Notes under the pieces: generated by a model
Seen by the model: the letters and a program-made list of their open reading frames with translations, nothing else
Databases searched by the model: none
What the model was told of the DNA's origin: nothing
Shown here: positions 1 to 9,600 of the stretch, in pieces
How the letters are laid out: every line of letters starts with the position of its first letter
Position numbering within the stretch: position 1 is the first letter of the stretch
Position numbers and translations under genes: made by a program
Source: Bacteroidales bacterium
GTDB lineage: Bacteria; Bacteroidota; Bacteroidia; Bacteroidales; UBA932
Assembly: GCA_016281015.1 (NCBI GenBank)
Contig: JAEEHS010000050.1
Location: 29,969 to 93,968, forward strand
Direction of reading: 5' to 3'
DNA length: 64,000 nucleotides

Positions 1-12
1 GAAAACTTGAAA

Positions 13-2739
13 TTACTTGCTCTGTTTGATTTCGGCCTGGGCTGCGGCGAGGCGGGCGATCGGGACACGGAAAGGAGAGCAGGATACGTAGTTGATGCCG
101 ATGGTGTTGAAGAACTCGATGGACTTCGGGTCACCGCCATGCTCACCGCAGATTCCGCAGGTGAGGTTTTCGCGGCGGCTGCGGCCCTTGTCCACGCCGA
201 GTTTTACCAGCTGGCCGACGGCCTTGACATCAATCGTCTGGAACGGATCGCTGTCGAGAATCTTGTTCCCGAGGTAGTCACCCATGAAGGTGCCGATGTC
301 GTCCCGGCTGAAGCCGAAGGTCATCTGGGTCAGGTCGTTGGTCCCGAAGCTGAACAATCCGGCGGCGCGCGACATGCGCTCGGCCGCCAGGGCAGCACGC
401 GGAACCTCGATCATGGTACCGAACAGGTAGTCGATCAGCTGGCCGCTGTGCGCCTCCACCTGGGCCTTAACCCGGTCGCAGATGGCCTTCTGGAAGCTGA
501 GTTCGCGGGCGGAGATGGTCACAGGAATCATGATCTCCGGCTTCGGGTTGAGCCCTTCCTTCTGGAGTTCGGCCGTGGCGGTGAAGATGGCGCGGTACTG
601 GGTCTCGGCGATGAGCGGGAAGCTCACGTGGAGACGCACGCCGCGGTGACCCATCATCGGGTTGACCTCGTGGAGGCTCTCACCCCGCTTTTCGATTTCC
701 TTGACAGAAACACCGAGTTCAGCGGCGAGTTCCTTCTTCTTGTCTTCGCCCTTCGGCACGAATTCGTGGAGCGGCGGGTCCAGGAGGCGGAACACGACGG
801 GCTTGCCGTCCATCACGCGGAGGGTTTCCTTGACGGCGGCCTTCATGAACGGCTCGAGTTCGGCGAGCGCGCTCTGACGCTCGGCGTCGGTGTCGCAGAG
901 AATCATCTTGCGGAGCTTGCCGAGAGGAATTTCCGAGTTGCGGCCATAGAACATGTGCTCGATACGGAAGAGGCCGATACCCTGGGCGCCGAACTTGAGG
1001 GCGCGGGCGGCATCCTCGGGGGTGGCGGCATTGGTGCGGACACCGAGTTTGCGGAACTTGTCGCACAGGGCCATGAACTTCGCGAAGAGCGGGTTCTCGG
1101 AAGCGTCCATCGTGTCAATGGCACCGGCATACACCAGACCCTTGGCACCGTTGAGGCTCAGCCATTCGCCTTCCTTGAAGGTCTTGTCGACACCGGCGAA
1201 ACGGACGGTCTTGTCCTTGAAGTTGATCTTCAGGGCGTCGCAGCCGACGATGCAGCACTTGCCCCAGCCACGGGCCACGAGGGCGGCGTGGGAGGTCATG
1301 CCACCGCGTTCGGTCAGGATACCGACGGAAGCGTGCATGCCGTCGATGTCCTCCGGAGAGGTCTCTTCACGGACCAGGATGCACTTCTTCCCTTCCTTGG
1401 CATATTCGATGGCGTCTTCGGAGGTGAAGACAATCTGGCCGACGGCGCCGCCCGGAGAAGCCGGGAGACCCTGGGCCAGCACTTCGGCCTTCTTCTCGGA
1501 CGCAGGATCGAGAATCGGATGGAGCACCTCGTCCAGCTGGGCGGGAGCGACCCTCATCACGGCTGTCTTTTCGTCAATCAGGCCTTCTTCGACCATGTCG
1601 ACGGCCATCTGCAGGGCGGCCAGGCCGGTACGCTTGCCGATGCGGCACTGTAGCATCCAAAGCTTGCCTTCCTGGATGGTGAATTCGATGTCCTGCATAT
1701 CCTGAAAGTGGTCTTCGAGGCGTTTGCGGATGTCGTCGAGTTCTTTGTAGACTTCCGGCATGGCGGTCTCGAGGGAAGCGAGATTCTTGTTCTTCTCGCT
1801 CTTGGTCGCTTCGTTGAGCGGGTTCGGGGTGCGGATACCCGCGACGACGTCCTCGCCCTGGGCGTTGATCAGCCATTCGCCGTAGAACTTGTTGTCACCG
1901 TTGGCCGGGTTGCGGGAGAAGGCCACGCCGGTGGCGGAGGTGTCGCCCATGTTTCCGAAGACCATTGACTGGACATTCACAGCCGTGCCCCAGTCATCCG
2001 GAATGTGCTCGATCTGGCGGTAGCGGATGGCCCGCTTGCCGTTCCAGGACTTGAACACGCCGCCGATGGAACCCCAGAGCTGGGCCTTCGCATCGTCCGG
2101 GAATTCAACACCCAGGACTTCCTTGATCCGGACCTTGAAGGCCTCGGCGAGGTCTTTCAGTTCGTCGGCAGTCAGTTCGGTGTCGCTCTTGTAACCGCGC
2201 GCATCCTTCACGTCTTGCATCATCCGGTCGAGCTGCTGGCGGATACCCTGTCCGTCGGCCGGCTCGATGCCTTCTGCCTTTTCCATCACGACGTCGGAAT
2301 ACATCATGATGAGGCGGCGGTATGCATCGTAGACAAAACGCGGATTGCCGGTTTTCTTGATGAGCCCAGGGATCGTCTTCGAGCACAGGCCGATATTGAG
2401 GATCGTGTCCATCATGCCCGGCATGGAGGAGCGGGCACCGGAACGGCAGCTCACGAGCAGCGGGTCGTTCTCATCCCCGAATTTCTTGCCCATGATCTTT
2501 TCGGTAGCCTCCAGGGCTTCGGCCACATCCTTTTTCAGCTGGGGCGTATAACCGCCGCCGAGACGGTAATACTCGGTGCAGCATTCGGTCGTAATGGTAA
2601 AGCCCGCCGGCACAGGCATGCCCAGCAGGTTCATTTCGGCCAGGTTCGCACCCTTGCCGCCGAGGAGTTCCCTCATCGTTCCGTCACCTTCGGCTTTCTT
2701 TGCGCCAAAGCGATAGACTCTTTTCTTGATTTCTTCCAT
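13..2739 (-). CDS. ppdK: Pyruvate, phosphate dikinase
   Basis: Cytosolic enzyme that interconverts pyruvate, ATP and phosphate with PEP, AMP and pyrophosphate; in anaerobic Bacteroidales it links glycolysis and gluconeogenesis. The 908 residues are full length for the family. The N-terminal ATP-grasp part is followed by the swivelling phosphohistidine domain, with GGMTSHAALVARG placing the catalytic His near residue 484, then the PEP-binding TIM barrel with FGTNDLTQMTFGFSRDD and the catalytic Cys of CGICGEHGG near residue 864. The start MEEIKKRVYRFG follows a TAnnTTTG promoter box on the minus strand. The gene appears monocistronic. A long open frame antisense to it is a high-GC shadow. Confidence 0.97.
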   Translation of the reverse strand: MEEIKKRVYRFGAKKAEGDGTMRELLGGKGANLAEMNLLGMPVPAGFTITTECCTEYYRLGGGYTPQLKKDVAEALEATEKIMGKKFGDENDPLLVSCRSGARSSMPGMMDTILNIGLCSKTIPGLIKKTGNPRFVYDAYRRLIMMYSDVVMEKAEGIEPADGQGIRQQLDRMMQDVKDARGYKSDTELTADELKDLAEAFKVRIKEVLGVEFPDDAKAQLWGSIGGVFKSWNGKRAIRYRQIEHIPDDWGTAVNVQSMVFGNMGDTSATGVAFSRNPANGDNKFYGEWLINAQGEDVVAGIRTPNPLNEATKSEKNKNLASLETAMPEVYKELDDIRKRLEDHFQDMQDIEFTIQEGKLWMLQCRIGKRTGLAALQMAVDMVEEGLIDEKTAVMRVAPAQLDEVLHPILDPASEKKAEVLAQGLPASPGGAVGQIVFTSEDAIEYAKEGKKCILVREETSPEDIDGMHASVGILTERGGMTSHAALVARGWGKCCIVGCDALKINFKDKTVRFAGVDKTFKEGEWLSLNGAKGLVYAGAIDTMDASENPLFAKFMALCDKFRKLGVRTNAATPEDAARALKFGAQGIGLFRIEHMFYGRNSEIPLGKLRKMILCDTDAERQSALAELEPFMKAAVKETLRVMDGKPVVFRLLDPPLHEFVPKGEDKKKELAAELGVSVKEIEKRGESLHEVNPMMGHRGVRLHVSFPLIAETQYRAIFTATAELQKEGLNPKPEIMIPVTISARELSFQKAICDRVKAQVEAHSGQLIDYLFGTMIEVPRAALAAERMSRAAGLFSFGTNDLTQMTFGFSRDDIGTFMGDYLGNKILDSDPFQTIDVKAVGQLVKLGVDKGRSRRENLTCGICGEHGGDPKSIEFFNTIGINYVSCSPFRVPIARLAAAQAEIKQSK

Positions 2740-2778
2740 ATAAGTTGAGATTAGTAATTAAATTGCACTATAATCGTG

Positions 2779-2786
2779 CAAATTTA
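2779..2786 (-). promoter_or_regulatory. -7 promoter element of ppdK
   Basis: Read on the minus strand this is TAAATTTG, a match to the Bacteroidetes -7 consensus TAnnTTTG, 39 nt before the ppdK start codon. No good TTTG -33 box is seen. Confidence 0.5.
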
Positions 2787-2843
2787 ACACTTTTTTCCCA
2801 TATATGAAAGAGCCGGACGGCGGTGTCGGAGAAAGAAAAACGG

Positions 2844-4169
2844 CTAGAGCAGCTTCGCGGCGACGTCGGAGAGGGCGGAGCGTTCGCCCTTGCTGAGGAA
2901 TACGTGCTCGAACAGGGCTTGTCCGGCCATTTTCTCCCCCAGATGGGTCAAGCCGTTGGACCACTGGTCCAGGTAGGGCTGGTCAATCTGGAAGATGTCT
3001 CCGGTAAAGACCATCTTCGTGCCTTCTCCGGCACGGGTGATGATGGTTTTGACCTCATGCGGAGTCAGGTTCTGGGCCTCGTCGATGATGAAATAGACCT
3101 TTCCGAGGGAGCGGCCGCGGATGTAGGCGAGCGGAGAGATGAGGAGTTTCTCTTCCTTGAGCATGGCATCCAGGCGCTGGACCTGTTTGGAGCCCGGTTT
3201 GAAGCAGCGGCGGATGACGCCGAAATTGTCCATGAGCGGCTGGACATAGGGGCTCATCTTGGATTTCTGGTCGCCCGGCAGGAAGCCGATATCCTGGCCG
3301 CCGAGGACGACGGTGGGCCGGGACAGGATGATCTGGTCGTAGTCGGCGGCCTGCTCCAGGGCGGCAGCCAGGGCGATGAGCGTCTTGCCCGTTCCCGCCC
3401 CGCCGGTCAGCGATACCAGGGGAATGGCGGGGTTGAGGCAGGCGTCCAGCGCGAATTTCTGTCCATCGTTGCGGGGCCGGATGCCGCTGGCTTCCCGGGT
3501 CCGCACCAGGACGATCTCTCCCCGCTTGTCATCGTATCGCCCGCAGACGGTCGTGTCGCCGAAACCGAACTGGTAGAGCTGGTTGGGAAGGGGCTTCTTG
3601 TCCTGGACCGCTTCCCAGGGAATGGCGTTCTGCTGTCCATAGGCAAGCTGCTGGACGGCATCGGAGGCGATGGTCACCTCAATGACATGATGCTCGATAT
3701 GCTCCATGGCCTCGTCATCCACCCGGTCCGTCAGATAGTCCTGGGCCGGCATGCCGACGGCCTTGGCCTTCAGCCGGAGGTTGATGTCCTTCGTCACAAG
3801 GGCGACGAAACGCTTGGGATGCTGCTTCCGGACCCAAAGGGCCGTCGCCAGGATCCGATGGTCCTGGATATCGTCCTTGAACAGGTCCTGCATCGCCGGC
3901 TCGAACGGATGGTTCGGCTCGATTCTCAGCCGGCCGAGTTTCTTGCCAAGCGGAATGCCTTCCGGGGTGAAATCGCACTTTTCGGTCAGGAGATTGATCT
4001 CCCGCATGAAGGCCCGCGCATTGTAGGACAGGGCGTCGTTGCCTTTTTTGAACTTGTCCAGTTCCTCGATGACAGCGATCGGAATGACGAGGTCGTTGTC
4101 CTGGAACTGGCGGATGGACCGGTAGTCGTGGAGGATGATGTTGGTGTCGAGGATGAAAATTTTAGACAT
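2844..4169 (-). CDS. PIN-domain PhoH-family ATPase
   Basis: Predicted cytosolic protein joining an N-terminal PIN ribonuclease-like domain (ILDTNIILHDYRSI at the start, acidic residues typical of PIN) to a C-terminal PhoH-type P-loop ATPase (GGAGTGKTLIALA with Lys near 262, Walker B YFIIDEAQNLTP). Such PhoH2-like proteins are thought to act on RNA, coupling unwinding and cleavage; the substrate here is unknown. An upstream in-frame start (4187) would overlap the preceding gene by 17 nt. The ATG at 4169 lies just after that gene's stop and begins directly with the PIN motif, so it is preferred. It forms an operon with the PurL-like gene upstream. Confidence 0.9.
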   Translation of the reverse strand: MSKIFILDTNIILHDYRSIRQFQDNDLVIPIAVIEELDKFKKGNDALSYNARAFMREINLLTEKCDFTPEGIPLGKKLGRLRIEPNHPFEPAMQDLFKDDIQDHRILATALWVRKQHPKRFVALVTKDINLRLKAKAVGMPAQDYLTDRVDDEAMEHIEHHVIEVTIASDAVQQLAYGQQNAIPWEAVQDKKPLPNQLYQFGFGDTTVCGRYDDKRGEIVLVRTREASGIRPRNDGQKFALDACLNPAIPLVSLTGGAGTGKTLIALAAALEQAADYDQIILSRPTVVLGGQDIGFLPGDQKSKMSPYVQPLMDNFGVIRRCFKPGSKQVQRLDAMLKEEKLLISPLAYIRGRSLGKVYFIIDEAQNLTPHEVKTIITRAGEGTKMVFTGDIFQIDQPYLDQWSNGLTHLGEKMAGQALFEHVFLSKGERSALSDVAAKLL

Positions 4170-4170
4170 G

Positions 4171-5289
4171 TCAGTCTTCTCCTTCAAGGGTGTTCAGCAG
4201 GGATTTGAGGATGCCGTGGATGCCGGAGTCTTCCGAAGAGAGGACGGTCACGGCGGTAGAGCCGGGCACGGGATGCCCGAGCGGGAAATAGGCGACGTCC
4301 TGGAGCAGGAGTTCCGCATCGATATAGTCGTAGTCCAGATCCGCGATCTGGAGGATGACCCCGGGGACTTCGCTGAACAGGACCCGGAGCGGCAATTCGC
4401 TGTAGGCGCGGCAGATATCTCCGACGGAGATGTCTGCGCCCGTGGACGAAGCCATGGTCCTCAGGGTCGTGAGCAGGCCGCCTTCTCCGACGGTCGCTCC
4501 GGCCTTGACAATCCCGTCTTCGACCAGTTCCCGCACCACTTCATAGCAGTCGATGAAGTAGTCGGCATCCCCGATTTCCGGGGCGGTGGGTGCCTGGGCT
4601 GCGGTGACGGTGGCTGCCGCACTGCCGCCGAGGCGGAAGTCGCAGGAGTCGAAGGGGATGTAAATCAGCCAGTCGGAGGTCTCCGGAAGGATGGATGCGG
4701 GGCAGCGGCGCCGGGCGGAAATGCGCGGATGGGCCGTCCGGAAAGGAAGTTCCCGGAACAGCGACTCTTCTTCCTCGGGGGATGCTTCTTCCCCGGGCGT
4801 CGTAACGGCTTTGAAATGGACGGAAGGGGTGCCTGTGGAAAACTGCAGTTCCTTGAAGCGCAGGCCCAGGGCATCCATGTATTCGCCGGCTTTCTCCACC
4901 GAAGCGTAGAAGGCGGCCATGTTGCCGATTTCCCGATCGTTCCATTTCCATTCTCCCTTGAGTTCCAGGTCGCCGAGGCGGAAATGGCCGCCCATCCAGA
5001 TGGCGTCGACCAGGGCACGGGCCATGCGGGCGGCGGTATAGGATGCGGCATAGGGGAGGGGAAGCGGCCGGCGGGGGAGGGCGAGGACCGCGTCGGCGAT
5101 GTCGTCCGGATCCATCTGGTAGAAACGGCCGCTGTCGGCCGTGACATCCAGCGTCTCGTCAGCAATCTGTCCGCCGTCTTCCCCGGGGGGAACGACTCCC
5201 GGAAGGGAACACTCCTGCAGGATGTCCGCCGGAGTCAGTTCCTGGGGGACGCCGTCAATCAGAAAGGTGCTATGCAGAATTCTTTCCAT
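4171..5289 (-). CDS. PurL/AIR-synthase-like protein of unknown role
   Basis: The 372-residue protein has a C-terminal half resembling the AIR-synthase C domain of FGAM synthase (PurL): DADYFIDCYEVVRELVEDG, then GATVGEGGLLTTLRTMA in place of the usual HDISAGGL segment, and an earlier LIYIPFDSCDFRLGGSA typical of PurL. It is far shorter than a ~1230-residue PurL and lacks the glutaminase domain, so it is unlikely to be a complete enzyme. Possible readings are a paralogue recruited for another role or a degraded purL copy that stayed open. The start at 5289 is chosen because it sits opposite the folC promoter; the open frame continues upstream only as antisense of folC. Confidence 0.6.
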   Translation of the reverse strand: MERILHSTFLIDGVPQELTPADILQECSLPGVVPPGEDGGQIADETLDVTADSGRFYQMDPDDIADAVLALPRRPLPLPYAASYTAARMARALVDAIWMGGHFRLGDLELKGEWKWNDREIGNMAAFYASVEKAGEYMDALGLRFKELQFSTGTPSVHFKAVTTPGEEASPEEEESLFRELPFRTAHPRISARRRCPASILPETSDWLIYIPFDSCDFRLGGSAAATVTAAQAPTAPEIGDADYFIDCYEVVRELVEDGIVKAGATVGEGGLLTTLRTMASSTGADISVGDICRAYSELPLRVLFSEVPGVILQIADLDYDYIDAELLLQDVAYFPLGHPVPGSTAVTVLSSEDSGIHGILKSLLNTLEGED

Positions 5290-5319
5290 TGTCGGCTCAA
5301 ATATAAGCATTTTTCTTTG

Positions 5320-5327
5320 TACATTTG
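5320..5327 (+). promoter_or_regulatory. -7 promoter element of folC
   Basis: TACATTTG matches TAnnTTTG and lies only 4 nt before the folC ATG at 5332. Transcription would therefore start at or within a few bases of the start codon. Confidence 0.55.
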
Positions 5328-5331
5328 CGGT

Positions 5332-6687
5332 ATGGAAGCAAAGTTTTCCCCTCAGGCATATCAGGATGCCATCCAGCGGCTGTTTCTCCGCTTTCCCTCT
5401 GTCCAGCAGCAGGGCTTTTCCGATGCGTACAAGCCCGGACTGGAGCGGATGGAAGCCTTTGACGAGGCTCTGGGCCGCCCCTCCCGCGCCTTCCGCTCCA
5501 TCCATATCGCGGGGACCAACGGGAAGGGTTCGACGGCCAGCCTGCTCGCTGCCGCCCTGTCGGAATGCGGCCTGAAGACAGGCCTGTATACTTCCCCGCA
5601 CATCCTGGACTTCCGGGAAAGGATGCGCATCCGCTCCGGAGGAGTGCTGACGCTCGTCCCGCAGGAATACGTATTCGGTTTTCTCGCTGAATGGGAGACC
5701 TTTTTCAAAGAACACCAGCTGTCCTTCTTTGAGATTACGACGGGGCTCGCCTTCAAGTGGTTCGCCGACGAGGGCGTGGATGCCGCCGTCATCGAAACCG
5801 GCCTCGGCGGGAGGCTGGATGCGACCAATATCCTGACGCCGGTCTTGTCCATCATTACGACCATCGGACTGGACCATTGCCAGCTGCTGGGTGATACGCT
5901 GCCCCAGATTGCGAGGGAGAAGGCCGGCATCATCAAGCCGGGGGTTCCGGTGGTCGTCGGCAAGGCACAGCGGGAGACGATCCCGGTTTTCGAGGAGCTG
6001 TGCTGGATGAACGCGCCGCTCACTTACGCGGACCAGATCCGCCCCTCCCTGTGGTTCCGTCACCGGGAAATCCTCAAGGAAATGGACCTCAGGGCAGATA
6101 TCCAGTCGGAAAATCTCAGGACGGTGCTTTCGGCCCTGGATGTGCTGCAGGGAATGCCGGGTTTCCAGGGTATTTCCAACAGCGACGCCGTCGTCCGGGG
6201 GCTTGTCCATACGGCCGCTTTCATGGGCTTCCACGGCCGCTGGGAACGTCTGTCCGAGAGTCCGTATGTCCTGTGCGACATCGGGCACAATGCCCAGGCG
6301 CTTTCCCACAATTTCGCCCAGCTGCGGCGCTACCTGGAGGAGGGGCGCTATAGCAGCCTGATTGTCGTGTACGGCGTCATGGCGGACAAGGACCTGGATG
6401 CCATTATCCCCCTCATGCCATCCGACGCGACCTATATTTTCGTGACGCCCGATACGCCCCGCGCCCTTCCGGCCGGGGAAATCCTCCGCCGGGCGGGAAA
6501 ACCGCGCGCCTTTTTCGGAGGCAGTGTCCGGCAGGGGGTCCAGATGGCCCTTTCGCTGGCACAGAACTTGTCAGAACAAACCAGCCGCAGCGCGTCGGCG
6601 GAGGAACTGGTCCCGCCCCTGGTGTTTATTGGCGGATCGACCTTTGTCGTCGCGGAAGCGGTCCCGCTATTTCATCCGAAATTCTGA
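5332..6687 (+). CDS. folC: Folylpolyglutamate/dihydrofolate synthase
   Basis: ATP-dependent Mur-ligase-family enzyme that joins glutamate to dihydropteroate and/or adds glutamates to folates. The 451 residues match the family length. The P-loop HIAGTNGKGSTASLL lies near residue 62, ETGLGGRLDATN near 145, the DHCQLLGDTLPQIAREKAGI segment follows, and the C-terminal domain carries DIGHNAQAL. The ORF is open further upstream, but the ATG at 5332 is the usual N-terminus and has a promoter box immediately before it. It is divergent from the PurL-like gene and followed 3 nt later by the alpha-2-macroglobulin gene. Confidence 0.95.
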   Translation: MEAKFSPQAYQDAIQRLFLRFPSVQQQGFSDAYKPGLERMEAFDEALGRPSRAFRSIHIAGTNGKGSTASLLAAALSECGLKTGLYTSPHILDFRERMRIRSGGVLTLVPQEYVFGFLAEWETFFKEHQLSFFEITTGLAFKWFADEGVDAAVIETGLGGRLDATNILTPVLSIITTIGLDHCQLLGDTLPQIAREKAGIIKPGVPVVVGKAQRETIPVFEELCWMNAPLTYADQIRPSLWFRHREILKEMDLRADIQSENLRTVLSALDVLQGMPGFQGISNSDAVVRGLVHTAAFMGFHGRWERLSESPYVLCDIGHNAQALSHNFAQLRRYLEEGRYSSLIVVYGVMADKDLDAIIPLMPSDATYIFVTPDTPRALPAGEILRRAGKPRAFFGGSVRQGVQMALSLAQNLSEQTSRSASAEELVPPLVFIGGSTFVVAEAVPLFHPKF

Positions 6688-6690
6688 GTT

Positions 6691-9600
6691 ATGAGACGAC
6701 TTTTCACCTTAGCGACTTTTCTTATGAGTATTTCCCTCTTTGCCCATGCCGGAGAAGGCCATGCGCTGAAATCCTTATGGAAACAATATGACGAGGCCCA
6801 TGCCGCCGACCGCCCCCAGAAGGAGGTGGAAATTCTGCAGCAAATCCGGGAGGAAGCGCAAAAAAAACGCCTTCATCTGGATTTCTTCGATGCCGGAGAG
6901 AAATATGTCGAGGCCGTGGAACGCCGCAACTGGAAAGAGCGCAGCAAGGCCCATGATACCTGGGCCGCCTGGGTCAAGGAATACGACGAGCCCATCGTGA
7001 CCTATGCCTGGATGAAGGAGGAGAACCGGTATGGCCGGGAGGCATACGTGCTGGAGCGGCTCAGTGATTTCAAGGGCGTCCACCGCGCGTTCCATGACGG
7101 AACCGCGGCCCTGATGGGCGGTGCGCTGAACGACTTCATCCGGGACGACCGGGAATACGTCCTCTGGGATCTTCTCAGTGATAAGTATTCCTACAGTGAC
7201 CTCACAGGGGAACCGGTGTACAAGGCCCTTTCAGCCGAACTCGGCGACCGCTACCCGAATGCCCCCTACCTGGAGTACTTCTCCCTGGTCCGCCGGCGCT
7301 ACGGCGCTCCCCGTCCGCTGATGGAGGGCTTCGTGGAGAAATACAAGGGCCGCGCCATCGCTTTCTGGGGCCGGGACGTCCTTCTGGGCTGGGAATTCGA
7401 TCAGCTGCAGCGGAATAAGGAAGCCACCAGTGCGGATTACGAAGCTTTCTATGCCAAGTGCAAGGCTTCGGAAAAGGAGCGCAAGGCGCTCCGGGGCAAG
7501 GAGGCAAAGATTGCCAAGGGCTGCGAGAAGGCGGCCGGCTATATCGAGACCCTGACCGGGAAAGATCTCTCCGTCAGCGTGGACGGGGGCCGGGTCGTTT
7601 GCCGCCTGCAGAACCTGGACAAGGTGACGGTTTTGATGTTCAAGGGGAAGAATGTCCTGCAGAAATGGACCCTTGACAATCCGAAGAAGCGTTTTTACCT
7701 GACGGATACGGTGTCCGTCGGTATTCCGGCGGTGCCGGACGGGGAGTATCTTTTCCGGGCCGTCAACGGAAAGCTGGAAGACATAGCGGACTACGAGCAG
7801 TACACCCTTTCCGTCGCTACACGGCAGGACAGCCGGGGACTGAGCGTCTATGTCGCCGACTACCGCAGCGGCGAGCCCCTGTCCCAGGCCCATATCGTCT
7901 TGAAACACTCCGGCAAGGAAGTGGCGGCGACGGATATGAAACTCTCGCCCAACTTCAACCTTTTGCCGGAGGCTTTCCAAAAGGCTTTCCAGAAGCATTC
8001 CTACTTTGACCTGTATATTTCCCAGGGGAACCGCCGGAGCAAGGAAGTGTCCCTGTACCGCGAGACCTGGAAGGACGACAATACCTACCGGGACGGTACC
8101 TACTGCCATCTCTACCGCGATCGCGGCGCCTACAATCCCGGCGATGTGATCTCTTACAAGGCTGTCCTTTACCAGGGCAACCTGGTGGACCGGATCGGTG
8201 TGGTCCCCGGGAAGGAACTGGAAGCCGTCCTCGTCAACAGCGAGAACAAGGAGATCGGACGGGAGAAACTGACGACCAATGAGTTCGGCTCCGTCAGCGG
8301 CCGTTTTACCCTGCCCCGCGACCAGCGGAACGGCCAGTTCACCCTCCGGATTCTTGCGGACGGACGTTCGCTCGCGGCCGATACCTTCCCCGTGGATGAA
8401 TTCGTGCTGCCGACCTTCTCGCTTTCGTTTGAGAAAGTGGAGAAACTCTGTCTGGTCGGGGAGGAGGTCACTCTCCGCGGCCAACTTTCCAGTTACAGCG
8501 GCCATCCGCTGACGGAAGCCGTCCTGACGGGAGAAGTGCTCCGTTATGGCACGCCCGTATGGGGCGGAGAGGTCAAGCCGGAAAAAGACGGCCGGTTCGA
8601 AGTCCATTTCAAGGCGGAGAACGCCGGCTATCACCGGCTGACCGTCCGGGTCCAGGATGCCACCGGTGAGACCCAGGAGTTCAGTACCGGCATCTATGTG
8701 GCCAATTCCATCCGCGTCGCCCTGGAGGTCCAGAACGAGCAGGACGGTGAATTCATCTGCCGGGAGCGGGAACGGGAATGGGGCAGCCGCAATGTCCTGG
8801 TGACGGATTCCCGGGCACAGGTACTGATGACCGTCTATAACAGTGATTCCCAGAAGGTTCCGCTGCAGGTGTCCTGGTCCCTCGTGGACCGCTCCGGCGC
8901 GATGGTCTCGGAAGGCAAGGTGGATAGCGGAACGCGGGTGGACGTGGACCTGCCGTCGCCGGGACTCTATACCCTGAAGGCATGGGCCCAGGTGGACGGA
9001 ACGACCATCGAGAACAAGCAGTCCCTGTCGCTGCTCCGCCTTTCCCTGGAGGACGCGGCGCTTCCCGGCACATTCTCCCGGGTCCAGTTCGCCCTCGAGA
9101 AGGAAGTGCCTGCGGGCGGAGAAATCCAGATGGGAGTCGGTGCCTCGGACGGTCCGCTCTGGGCGGTGGCGACCCTCTATGGAAAGGGCCGGGTGCCGCT
9201 GGCGGAGAAGATTGTCTCGCTGGATGGAAGTGCGCACAGCTTCGAGCGGATTTCCTTTACCTATGAAGACAGTTATCCGGATGCCGTCCGCCTCGAACTC
9301 TTCTACTTCCGCGACGGGGACGCCGTCTGTTTCGAGCGCGAGTTCTCGCGGATCCGGACACGGCTGAATCTGCCGCTTTCCGTCCATTCCTTCCAGGATG
9401 CCGCCTTCCCGGGGACGAAGTACAGCTTCAGCTGGAAGACCGAGGCGGAGGTGGAGGCCGTCGTGGCCATCTATGACAAGAGCATCGATGCCATCTGCCC
9501 GAATCCCTGGCCCATCGTCACCCTTCGCGACTTCTCCGTGCCCTATGTCGGGGTGAGCAGCGTGACAGGGCATGTGGGGCCGGTGTACCGGGAGCGGTTC

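Noticed and set aside
7..1653. A 548-codon open frame antisense to ppdK, and similar long antisense frames elsewhere (for example over the macroglobulin and ileS genes)
   Set aside because: High-GC coding strands leave long open antisense frames; these show no domain, start context or promoter, while the sense genes are unmistakable.
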